A stretch of DNA of 5,462 nucleotides from Patescibacteria group bacterium UBA3291 (GTDB lineage: Bacteria; Patescibacteriota; Gracilibacteria; Absconditabacterales; Absconditicoccaceae): positions 1-5,462 of the forward strand of contig DETJ01000020.1 in the NCBI GenBank assembly GCA_002361595.1, given 5' to 3'. Under the pieces are notes generated by a model. The model ran no database searches. It saw only the letters and a list, made by a program, of their open reading frames with translations, and was not told the DNA's origin. Below, one piece after another: positions 1-5,310 of the stretch. How positions within the stretch are numbered: position 1 is the first letter of the stretch; each line of letters opens with the position of its first letter. Position numbers and translations under genes: made by a program.

Positions 1-125
1 CCCCTGTTGTTGAACAACCTGCAGCCCCTGTTGTTGAACAACCTGCAGCTCCTGTTGCTGCTCAACCTGCAGCCCCTGTTCAACTTGGAGATATTCAACA
101 ACCAACTCAAACACCAACTGCATAA
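1..125 (+). CDS. C-terminal end of a Pro/Ala/Gln-rich repeat protein (5' truncated)
   Basis: Only the tail is in the window. Reading from base 3, the frame gives about 40 residues and ends at TAA (123-125), with a second in-frame TAA directly after. The residues are three octapeptide units, PVVEQPAA, PVVEQPAA and PVAAQPAA, then PVQLGDIQQPTQTPTA. Such low-complexity Pro/Ala/Gln tails are common in surface, wall-spanning or linker regions, but the functional part lies upstream of the window and no family can be assigned. There is no TGA codon here, and the one glycine is GGA. The reading frame is supported by the repeat unit being 24 bases, a multiple of three, and by a good terminator just downstream. 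Confidence 0.75.
   Translation, partial: PVVEQPAAPVVEQPAAPVAAQPAAPVQLGDIQQPTQTPTA
3..74 (+). repeat. Tandem 24-bp repeat, three copies
   Basis: Units lie at 3-26, 27-50 and 51-74, with a partial fourth from 75. The first two differ only in the last base; the third has a few changes that turn VVEQ into VAAQ. Each unit contains CCTGCAG and encodes one PVxxQPAA octapeptide. The array probably continues to the left of the window. Confidence 0.85.
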
Positions 126-141
126 TAAAAAATTATGAGAT

Positions 142-172
142 AAAAAAGCTCCTCAATTAGAGGAGTTTTTTT
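142..172 (+). terminator. Rho-independent terminator after the repeat protein
   Basis: CTCCTC (149-154), loop AATTA (155-159) and GAGGAG (160-165) are followed by seven T (166-172). The stem is flanked by an A-run (142-147) that can pair with the T-run, so it could also work on the other strand. It lies 17 bases after the double TAA of the repeat protein. Confidence 0.85.
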
Positions 173-182
173 CAAAGAAAAT

Positions 183-210
183 TTGAAAAATCGAGTAAAA
201 TTTATATATT
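183..210 (+). promoter_or_regulatory. Candidate sigma-70-type promoter for tRNA-Ser
   Basis: TTGAAA (183-188) and TATATT (205-210) are separated by 16 bases, which would start transcription near 217, a few bases before the tRNA 5' end at 226. The match is reasonable, but the background is AT-rich, so it is only moderately supported. Confidence 0.4.
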
Positions 211-225
211 TCCGTATAGAAATAA

Positions 226-312
226 GGAAGATTGGCCGAGTGGTTGATGGCGCACGTCTCGAACACGTGTTCCCGCTTAAGCGGGACTAGGGTTCGAATC
301 CCTAATCTTCCG
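226..312 (+). tRNA. tRNA-Ser (anticodon CGA)
   Basis: This is an 87-base class II tRNA. The acceptor stem GGAAGAT (226-232) pairs perfectly with ATCTTCC (305-311), and the discriminator base is G312. The anticodon stem CACGT/ACGTG (253-257, 265-269) encloses the loop CTCGAAC with anticodon CGA at 260-262, which reads the serine codon UCG. The long variable arm is a strong CCCGC-TTAA-GCGGG hairpin (272-285), as expected for tRNA-Ser. The T arm is TAGGG-TTCGAAT-CCCTA (288-304). CCA is not encoded, because GATTTT follows the acceptor stem. The tRNA has its own likely promoter and a terminator about 20 bases downstream, so it appears to be a single-gene unit. Confidence 0.96.
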
Positions 313-332
313 ATTTTTAATATAGAATAATT

Positions 333-367
333 AAAAAAATTCCACAATTTAAGTGTGGAATTTTTAT
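333..367. terminator. Bidirectional terminator between tRNA-Ser and the membrane-protein gene
   Basis: AAAAATTCCACA (335-346) pairs perfectly with TGTGGAATTTTT (354-365) around a 7-base loop. Each strand ends its stem in a U-run. It therefore ends the plus-strand tRNA transcript and the convergent minus-strand transcript whose last gene stops at 388. Confidence 0.85.
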
Positions 368-387
368 TTATTATATTTATCAGAATT

Positions 388-891
388 CTACATAATCTGA
401 GCATCTGGAGAGATCTCCTCTACAACTTCAGGGATTTCTAATTGTTCTTTTTCTACTGGACATTCCTTTCTAAGTTCTTCATCAAATTCATATTGTTTTT
501 CGATATATTTCTGTAATGTATGCTCTAACGTATTCTTTGGTTCCTTTTGAAGTTTTTCGTATGTTTCATGCAAATCCTTTACCAATTCTGGATCTACACA
601 AGGTTTTTCTTCGGCCTGTGTAATCATTACTTGATAATAAGACTCCAAACTATATTTTTGTTTAAGCCATTCCCCATTTTTCCCAAATATATTTTGGAAA
701 AATATTTCAGTTTGCTGATATATCACTTTATATCATGAGAAAAAACTAATTCTCTCTGCTGGATGAGATTGAAGATATCCATAACACATTCAGAGTAGAA
801 TAAGTCATATAACTAATTCTATCAAATTATGAATCAGTTTTTTTTTCATAGCTTTTTTTTCTGAAATCGGCTTTTCAGTAGTGGTAGTCAT
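388..891 (-). CDS. Single-pass membrane protein, unknown function
   Basis: The gene encodes 167 residues, running from ATG (889-891) to TAG (388-390). With TGA as a stop, only the last 112 residues from a GTG at 724-726 would be seen. Read with TGA as glycine, the frame continues through three TGA codons (733-735, 790-792, 805-807; residues 53, 34 and 29) to a natural start. The restored N-terminus has a Thr-rich opening, a basic cluster KKK (16-18), then a membrane helix at about residues 19-41 (LIHNLIELVIGLILLGMCYG). The helix itself contains two of the TGA glycines, which supports the reading. The rest is hydrophilic and largely helical, rich in Glu, Lys and Gln, with Cys in KPCVDP and KECPVE and an acidic tail. 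No family is recognised. Met15 (847-849) is an alternative start. The gene lies 34 bases downstream of the YqeY gene on the same strand and is probably co-transcribed with it. Confidence 0.82.
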
Positions 892-925
892 ATATGAATA
901 ATATATTAGATATAAATATTTAATT

Positions 926-1369
926 TTATAGTCTAGAATTGATGATATCATTTACAACTGCTCCATCAAGTTCACTTTTGTGATTTGCCATCAAATCCTT
1001 CATAAGTAGTCATCTCTGAGTTTTGAGATCTGTAATTCAGAGTTTAGCAACTACTTCGTCTATCAAAGCCTCAGTCTGTTCTCTAGACAACATTGCTGGT
1101 AAATATGATTCCAAAATTTCCTTTTTCTGAGTTTCAATAGCTATTTCATCAGCTTTATTTGCTTTTTCTAGAAACAATAAAGTTTCATTTAATGATTTAA
1201 TTTCTTTTTTGATAACAGCTATTACATCATCATCTGTAGGATCTGCACGTAATTCAATTTTTTTGTTCTTAATCTGAGCTAATAAGTAATTCAAAGCTAA
1301 CTTTTTCACTTCTTCGTGATTTTTCATAGCTTGTTTATAATCTTCTGTAATTTGTTCCAATAATGTCAT
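926..1369 (-). CDS. GatB/YqeY domain-containing protein
   Basis: The gene encodes 147 residues, close to the usual length of about 148 for YqeY proteins. It runs from ATG (1367-1369) to TAA (926-928). The N-terminal half is typical: MTLLEQITEDYKQAMK, a helical region, then EIKSLNETLLFLEKANKADE and the ESYLPAMLS motif (about residues 88-96). The YqeY tail domain, shared with GatB of the Asp/Glu-tRNA amidotransferase and GatE, comes after two in-frame TGA codons at residues 111 (1037-1039) and 120 (1010-1012). It ends in LDGAVVNDIINSRL, like the family's usual D-G-K-LVN-I-K ending. Treating TGA as a stop would remove this domain. YqeY proteins are thought to bind tRNA or assist tRNA-dependent amidation; the exact role is not established. 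There is no Shine-Dalgarno sequence. A TATAAG (1401-1406, minus strand) could be a -10, but I see no good -35. Confidence 0.93.
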
Positions 1370-1451
1370 TTTTTATTTATACAAAATAAACTAATTTGAA
1401 CTTATAGTTTTTAATCGTAAAAACAAGAGAAATCAGAATTTTTAATAATTG

Positions 1452-1479
1452 TTGACTTTATAAAGAAAAAATATATATT
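1452..1479 (+). promoter_or_regulatory. Sigma-70-type promoter for the 1556 gene
   Basis: TTGACT (1452-1457) and TATATT (1474-1479) are separated by 16 bases; TATTAT at 1476-1481 is an overlapping alternative -10. Transcription would start near 1486, giving a leader of about 70 bases that holds two hairpins. The -35 is the same hexamer as in the deacetylase promoter at 2950-2955. Confidence 0.55.
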
Positions 1480-1517
1480 ATTTTCAGCCAAAGGGCTAAA
1501 ATAATGGTCGCGAGACC
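1477..1517 (+). promoter_or_regulatory. Two adjacent hairpins in the leader of the 1556 gene
   Basis: Hairpin 1 is ATTATTTT-C-AGCC (1477-1489), loop AAAG (1490-1493) and GGCTAAAATAAT (1494-1505), 12 pairs with one bulged C. If transcription starts near 1486, only its GC-rich top AGCC/GGCT is transcribed. Hairpin 2 follows with no gap: GGTC (1506-1509), tetraloop GCGA of the stable GNRA class, then GACC (1514-1517). The two could stack end to end. The surrounding bases are almost only A and T, so this GC-rich island stands out. I do not recognise a known riboswitch. On the minus strand, hairpin 1 is followed by ATATATTTTTT, so a minus-strand terminator is an alternative. Confidence 0.45.
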
Positions 1518-1555
1518 AAGATCCTTAAAATAACAAAAATAAAATTGTTAATATT

Positions 1556-2020
1556 ATGAAAACTATTTGTGTTTTATTGGTAGCCTTATTTACGTTTTTA
1601 GCAGGCTTCCAGGTAGGAGTACATCGTGTTATAGCTTCCTACCAAAAAGATTTTTATTCCCAGGTGGAATATGCATCAGAAACTGATAACAAATTTTATC
1701 AGAAGATGACAAAGATGAAAAGAAACTCAGCATTACTTTTTAACGGGTTTCCTGCATCATTGACTAGCATATTATTCAAAGATTTAAAACCTGGAGAAAG
1801 AATCCTTAATTGTGGAGACGAATCTCTGATTCTGTTATTTGAAGATTTAAATCGTACAGACATCAACAGATATTACTACTACATTATTAAGGATACTCAT
1901 AATAACTATTGGTCATTATATCGCCACAACGACAAATTCCGTCTCACTAGAATAGATGAGAATAAGGAGAAAAAGTGGTTGAAAAGATTAGAAGACCAAA
2001 TCAAACCTAAACCTAATTAG
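1556..2020 (+). CDS. Short secreted or membrane-anchored protein, unknown function
   Basis: The gene encodes 154 residues, from ATG (1556-1558) to TAG (2018-2020). The N-terminus is one hydrophobic segment (MKTICVLLVALFTFLAGFQVGV, residues 1-22) after a single Lys, which could be an uncleaved signal anchor or a signal peptide. The mature part has a central stretch LKPGERILNCGDESLILLFEDLN (about 78-100) that looks like beta strands, a Tyr-rich run NRYYYYIIKDTHNNYWSLYRH (about 103-123), and a basic tail ending in KPKPN. No family is recognised. It is the only complete protein gene in the window without a TGA codon: its five glycines are GGA, GGC or GGG. A promoter and a hairpin leader lie upstream and a terminator follows, so it seems to be a single-gene unit. 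No Shine-Dalgarno sequence is visible. Confidence 0.8.
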   Translation: MKTICVLLVALFTFLAGFQVGVHRVIASYQKDFYSQVEYASETDNKFYQKMTKMKRNSALLFNGFPASLTSILFKDLKPGERILNCGDESLILLFEDLNRTDINRYYYYIIKDTHNNYWSLYRHNDKFRLTRIDENKEKKWLKRLEDQIKPKPN

Positions 2021-2021
2021 T

Positions 2022-2053
2022 AAAAAATCCCTAGGTATATCCTGGGGATTTCT
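2022..2053. terminator. Bidirectional terminator between convergent genes
   Basis: AAATCCCTAGG (2025-2035), loop TATAT and CCTGGGGATTT (2041-2051) form an 11-pair stem with one G-T pair. On the minus strand the stem is followed by TTTTTTA, a clean U-tract for the deacetylase gene stopping at 2059. On the plus strand the tail is TTTCTCTATATT, weaker but still U-rich, just after the TAG of the 1556 gene. Confidence 0.8.
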
Positions 2054-2058
2054 CTATA

Positions 2059-2898
2059 TTATTTTTTTACTTCTCTTTTCTTTTTGTAAGCATTATTCCA
2101 TCAGATAGGCTCATTATAGCCACTAGATGTGATCATATCAGAAACTGTTTTTGGTTGCTTTTCACACTGAAGAATTAGCTCTAAATTCTTTCTAACATTA
2201 GCCGTATCTCTGTTATTAAAATGCCATAAATATATGTCTCAATTATTCACTTTACTATCTGCTGGATTTTTTATATGACTCCATCAAATAGGAATATATC
2301 CATGTTTTTTGAGGATATCAAGATATGCTTTTACCTTGACTCAGTACATTCATGGAAAACGGAAAAATGGAAAGTCTCTCTTCATCCTAGCTAAATAATC
2401 TTCTCATAGAACTGACTTTACATCTCTTTCCCATCATAAAAGCTCACTTTCAAAACGCTGTGGTTCATTTCATGTTTTGAAATATTTATCATGATGTGCT
2501 GTATGATTACATATTTCATGTCAACTATCAATTGCTCTTTTCCATAAATCCGGATATTTTTTTATACAATCTCAAATCACAAAGAATGTAGCATTTACTC
2601 ATTTTTTTTCAAATAAATCCAGCATATATTCAATACTCTGCTTCCCATAGCCATCATCTATCGTGATAGATGCTTCAGGTTTTCTCAAATCTCATAGAAC
2701 TATAGGTTCCTGAATCTGAGAAATCAAACTCTGAATATGAGCCTGACGACGTTCCTGTTCTTGATGTCGCAGTGAATCTTCATTAAGGGATAAAGTTTCG
2801 GTGATTTCTTCTTTTGATTTTTGAATGTTTTGAGCTGAAGTAGGTGCGGATACTATCATACTAGCTCCAACTAATAACGGTAATAGTGTTTTTTTCAT
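2059..2898 (-). CDS. Secreted polysaccharide deacetylase (NodB/CE4 domain)
   Basis: The gene encodes 279 residues, from ATG (2896-2898) to TAA (2059-2061). Twelve in-frame TGA codons must be read as glycine (12 of 17 glycines). With TGA as a stop only 68 residues would appear. The N-terminus is a signal peptide (MKKTLLPLLVGASMIVSA, likely cut near SAQN). A charged Gln/Glu/Arg-rich linker (about 24-66) precedes the catalytic domain. CE4 motifs are present: TIDDGYG (79-85), with D81 as likely catalytic base and D82 as metal ligand; HTAHH (132-136), with H132 and H136 as metal ligands; RFPGMYG (180-186); and LWHF (224-227) with H226. The enzyme should remove N- or O-acetyl groups from a cell-wall or surface polysaccharide outside the membrane; the substrate cannot be told. 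A CGA codon lies in the linker (2767-2769). It has its own promoter downstream of rsmI. Confidence 0.92.
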
Positions 2899-2912
2899 AC
2901 TGCGAAAAATAA

Positions 2913-2930
2913 ACTAAAGCAATCTTTAGT
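2913..2930. repeat. Inverted repeat at the deacetylase transcription start
   Basis: ACTAAAG (2913-2919), spacer CAAT and CTTTAGT (2924-2930) form a perfect 7-base inverted repeat. It overlaps the -10 (2928-2933) and the expected start site near 2921. It could be an operator for a repressor or a small leader hairpin; the sequence alone does not decide. Confidence 0.4.
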
Positions 2931-2955
2931 ATATAATATTTTATATAAAAGTCAA
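2928..2955 (-). promoter_or_regulatory. Sigma-70-type promoter for the deacetylase
   Basis: On the minus strand, TTGACT (2950-2955) and TATACT (2928-2933) are separated by 16 bases. Transcription would start near 2921, giving a leader of about 23 bases without a Shine-Dalgarno sequence. The promoter sits in the 63-base gap between the rsmI stop and the deacetylase start, so the deacetylase can be expressed apart from rsmI. Confidence 0.6.
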
Positions 2956-2961
2956 TACTAA

Positions 2962-3633
2962 CTATTTATTAGAAATTCCAATTACAAACTCCCCTTTTAT
3001 TACTATTTTTCACGATTCGATAAATTCCTTACATTCGGATAAATCTCATGTAAAGAACTGCTCAAAAACTTTGCTAATCTCACGAGCGATAAATATCTTT
3101 CAATCAAAATTCAGACTTTTTAATTCTTCCAAAAGCTTTGGCATTCTATGAACTGACTCGTAAAAGAACGTTGGAATATCTCTAGAAATCATATCTTTCA
3201 ATGCAGTCTGCCTTCATTTCTTTTGAGGTAAGAATCAGATGAAAGTAAACTGGGTTGTATCAAATCCAGCCGCTACAATTGATGGAACCAATGCATTTGC
3301 TCCAGGAAGGACTGTAAATTGGATATTATTTTCATTACAAAGTTGGACCAAAGATTTTCATGGATCAGATAATCATGGTGTTCATGCTTCAGAGACAACT
3401 ACAGCATCATTTTCCTGTAATAATTTAGCATAAAATCCTAGTTTCCCTTGTGACGTAAAACTCGTAATTGAAAAAAATTCTTTTCAAACAGTAGAAATAT
3501 CATACATCGATAACAACTTCTTTGCTGTTCTCGTGTCCTCACATATCAATACGCCTATCTCTTTCAAAAGTCTGAGGGCTCTCAGAGTAATATCTTCTTT
3601 ATTTCAGATTGGTGTAGGGACGAAGTATAACAT
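2962..3633 (-). CDS. rsmI: 16S rRNA (cytidine1402-2'-O)-methyltransferase RsmI
   Basis: The gene encodes 223 residues, from ATG (3631-3633) to TAG (2962-2964), with ten in-frame TGA codons at conserved glycines. RsmI uses S-adenosylmethionine to methylate the 2'-OH of C1402 in the 16S rRNA decoding centre. Family motifs in order: VPTPIGN (5-11), DITLRALR (14-21), EDTRTAKKLL (32-41), SEAGTPGLSDPG (81-92; four of these residues matter for the SAM pocket, and G84, G87 and G92 are TGA), LPGANAL (109-115), FTFIGFLPQKKG (129-140), FYESVHR (157-163), ARE (183-185), and KGEFVIGI (213-220) near the end. It is shorter than the 286-residue E. coli protein and lacks the extra C-terminal region. The segment normally reading SYHEHN is replaced here by SITSFTSQGKL (55-65). 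The start is set by the TPIGN motif lying directly after it. Confidence 0.95.
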
Positions 3634-3645
3634 CAAATAAATATT

Positions 3646-3673
3646 AATATAAAACTTAATGAAGTTATATCAA
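3646..3673 (-). promoter_or_regulatory. Candidate promoter for rsmI
   Basis: On the minus strand, TTGATA (3668-3673) and TATATT (3646-3651) are separated by 16 bases. The start would fall near 3639, only about 6 bases before the ATG, so the mRNA would be almost leaderless. This fits the absence of a Shine-Dalgarno sequence but needs mapping. Confidence 0.4.
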
Positions 3674-3705
3674 ACTACACATCGTTTTCCAACCAAATTT
3701 TTTAT

Positions 3706-3733
3706 TTGTTTATAGGTGCAAAATTTATATAAA
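3706..3733 (+). promoter_or_regulatory. Candidate promoter for the nucleotide kinase
   Basis: TTGTTT (3706-3711) and TATAAA (3728-3733) are separated by 16 bases, giving a leader of about 29 bases before the ATG at 3769. The hexamers are average in an AT-rich gap, so support is modest. It would be divergent from the rsmI promoter 33 bases away. Confidence 0.3.
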
Positions 3734-3768
3734 AAAGCTGATAAAATTTTTATTTCATCATCCATCTC

Positions 3769-4314
3769 ATGAAAATCATCTGAATTACCGGTCCACAAGC
3801 CGCATGAAAATGAGAAATCGTAAATTATCTCACTGAAAAAAAATGATTTGCTCATTATTCAGTACGTTGATTTTTGACTCAAGAAATCGAAAAAAGATGA
3901 CTTCCTCTAGATAGAGATAGTATGCGTGAAGTCGCTAATGATTTACGTGCAAACTGCTGACCATCTTATATCACTGACCAACTTTTCTTACAAGCTCAAC
4001 AAAATGGTAAAGATGCTATTATAGAATCAATTCGTGCTATCTGAGAAGTAGAAAGCCTCAAAAAGAATTCTGATTTCATACTTTTAGCTGTCAATGCCGA
4101 CCAGAAACTTAGATTTGAGAGAGCTATCGCTAGAAAAAGTGCATCAGATTTTGTAACTTTTGAAAAGTTTCAAGAACAGGAACGCCTAGAGAGTGAAAAT
4201 TCAGATCCAAGTAAACAGAATATCAATGCATGTATAGCTATGGCTGATTATGTAGTCAATAATGATTGAAATATTGAAGAGTTACACAAGCAACTTGATG
4301 AAATAATAAGTTAA
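3769..4314 (+). CDS. P-loop nucleotide kinase, UPF0200/AAA_18-like
   Basis: The gene encodes 181 residues, from ATG (3769-3771) to TAA (4312-4314). Nine TGA codons are read as glycine, including two in the Walker A loop GPQAAGKG (residues 8-15; G13 and G15 are TGA). The arrangement matches the dephospho-CoA-kinase-like UPF0200 proteins best known from archaea: IIGITG P-loop at the start, VRGFLTQEIEKRGLPL (about 32-47), LRAN-G (about 59-64), the lid/base-type stretch IESIRAIGEVE (85-95), LLAVNAD followed by RFERAIARK (about 105-123), and a final IAMADYVVNN (155-164). The substrate is likely a nucleotide or a related small molecule, but it cannot be named from sequence. The protein should be cytoplasmic. 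ATG 3769 is the only good start: the frame upstream has a TAA at 3742-3744 and another at 3730-3732, and IIGITG follows immediately as in the family. Confidence 0.85.
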
Positions 4315-4323
4315 TCATCTTTC

Positions 4324-4345
4324 AAAAATATTATCGCTTATTTTT
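4324..4345 (+). terminator. Weak candidate terminator after the kinase gene
   Basis: AAAAATA (4324-4330), loop TTATCGCT and TATTTTT (4339-4345) form a 7-pair stem made only of A-T pairs that ends in a T-run. It lies 9 bases after the kinase TAA. Without G-C pairs it would be a poor terminator. Confidence 0.25.
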
Positions 4346-4390
4346 ATTCGTAAAACGGTACTAAGCCGCATTTCGGTATATTTTAAACAG

Positions 4391-4396
4391 TATAAT
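4391..4396 (+). promoter_or_regulatory. Candidate -10 element for the exonuclease gene
   Basis: A perfect TATAAT lies 29 bases before the ATG at 4426, which would put transcription start near 4403 with a leader of about 23 bases. No convincing -35 lies 16-18 bases upstream (4368-4373 reads GCATTT). It suggests the exonuclease can be transcribed separately from the kinase, 111 bases upstream. Confidence 0.35.
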
Positions 4397-4425
4397 TAAA
4401 AATTTTTATACAAACAATACAAAAT

Positions 4426-5310
4426 ATGAAAAATTTCTTCTTGTTTGATTGATTTGCTTTCTTATATCGTGCATATTATGCGTTCCCAGAAATGAAAAAT
4501 TCTGAGTGACAGAATATGAACGCTGTATATTGATTTTTGCGCATGCTTCTCAAGCGTCTCAATAAGAAACCAGATTTTGTAGCAATTACACGAGATGCTC
4601 AGCAAAAAACTTTCCGCCACGAGCTAGCCCCAGACTACAAAGCTACTAGAAAGAAGATGGATGATGATTTTAAATCACAAATTCCAATTATACAGAAGAT
4701 CATAGATCAATTATGAATTAAGTCCCAAATTGCACCAGGGTACGAAGCTGATGATGTAATCGCTACTCTAGTGAAACAATATAAAAATCCAGATTTATCA
4801 CTATATATCTATTCAGCAGATAAAGATCTAAAACAGCTTCTCGATGATGGAATATTTATCGTTGATCCTGTGAAAGATTTGCCATATCAGAAAAAAGATT
4901 TCCTCGCTGAATTTGGGTTTGAGCCACAATATATTGTAGATTATCTTGCTCTACTATGAGATAATGCTGATAATATAAAATGAGTGACATGAATTTGAGA
5001 AAAAAAAGCTCAAAGTTTAGTTCAGCATTATGGAAGTATTGAAAATATCTATGACCACTTAAGCGAGCTAGATGCTTCTGAATGTAAAATATTGGAAGGA
5101 CAGAAAGAGGATGCATATTTCTCCAAAAAAATGATTAAACTTGCATATTTCGATTTAGGTGAAACTAAATTAGATGATTTCACTTTCAATTTCGATGGAA
5201 GTAAATATATAGATATAATTTGTAATCATAACTGATTAAACTGATTATTAAAACCTCTGACTGAAATGAAAAAAGATTTCGAAAAACCTCAGCAATTAGG
5301 ATTATTTTAA
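4426..5310 (+). CDS. Stand-alone 5'-3' exonuclease (PolA N-terminal / FEN type) with a C-terminal clamp motif
   Basis: The gene encodes 294 residues, from ATG (4426-4428) to TAA (5308-5310), with ten TGA glycines. It matches the 5' nuclease domain of DNA polymerase I with no polymerase part. Metal and DNA-binding motifs are intact: FLFDGFAFLYRAYYAFP (D8, R15), a DA..KTFRHEL block (D57, 62-67), GYEADD (105-110; E107, D109, D110), YSADKDL (129-135; D132, D134), and the helix-hairpin-helix GDNADNIKGVTGIGEKKA (178-195; D179, D182). In that last block G178, G186, G189 and G191 are all TGA. The enzyme should remove RNA primers and flaps during Okazaki fragment maturation and repair. The last five residues, QLGLF (290-294), resemble the bacterial sliding-clamp binding pentapeptide QL(S/D)LF. 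Codon 56 (4591-4593) is CGA where the family usually has an aromatic residue. Whether the cell also has a separate Pol I cannot be seen here. Confidence 0.94.

Noticed and set aside
153..404. Minus-strand open frame of 83 codons
   Set aside because: It runs antisense through tRNA-Ser and two terminators, and its product looks like random AT-rich translation.
724..726. GTG as start of the membrane protein
   Set aside because: The frame continues upstream through TGA glycines to ATG 889-891 and gains a coherent membrane helix.
547..738. Plus-strand open frame of 63 codons, Phe-rich
   Set aside because: It is antisense to the membrane-protein gene, whose frame is better supported by the restored membrane helix and start.
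2692..2898. A short 68-residue secreted peptide, or pseudogene remains across 2059-2898 and 2962-3633
   Set aside because: With TGA as glycine both regions are intact single frames with all catalytic motifs, so there is no decay and no mini-protein.
3239..3433. Plus-strand open frame of 64 codons
   Set aside because: It lies antisense inside rsmI, whose conserved motifs are clear on the minus strand.
3670..3855. Minus-strand open frame of 61 codons
   Set aside because: It overlaps the kinase start and the divergent promoter region; the kinase P-loop on the plus strand is decisive.
4355..4378. Hairpin around CGGTA...CGGTA before the exonuclease
   Set aside because: The two CGGTA copies are direct, not inverted; only a 3-pair stem (CCG/CGG) can form.
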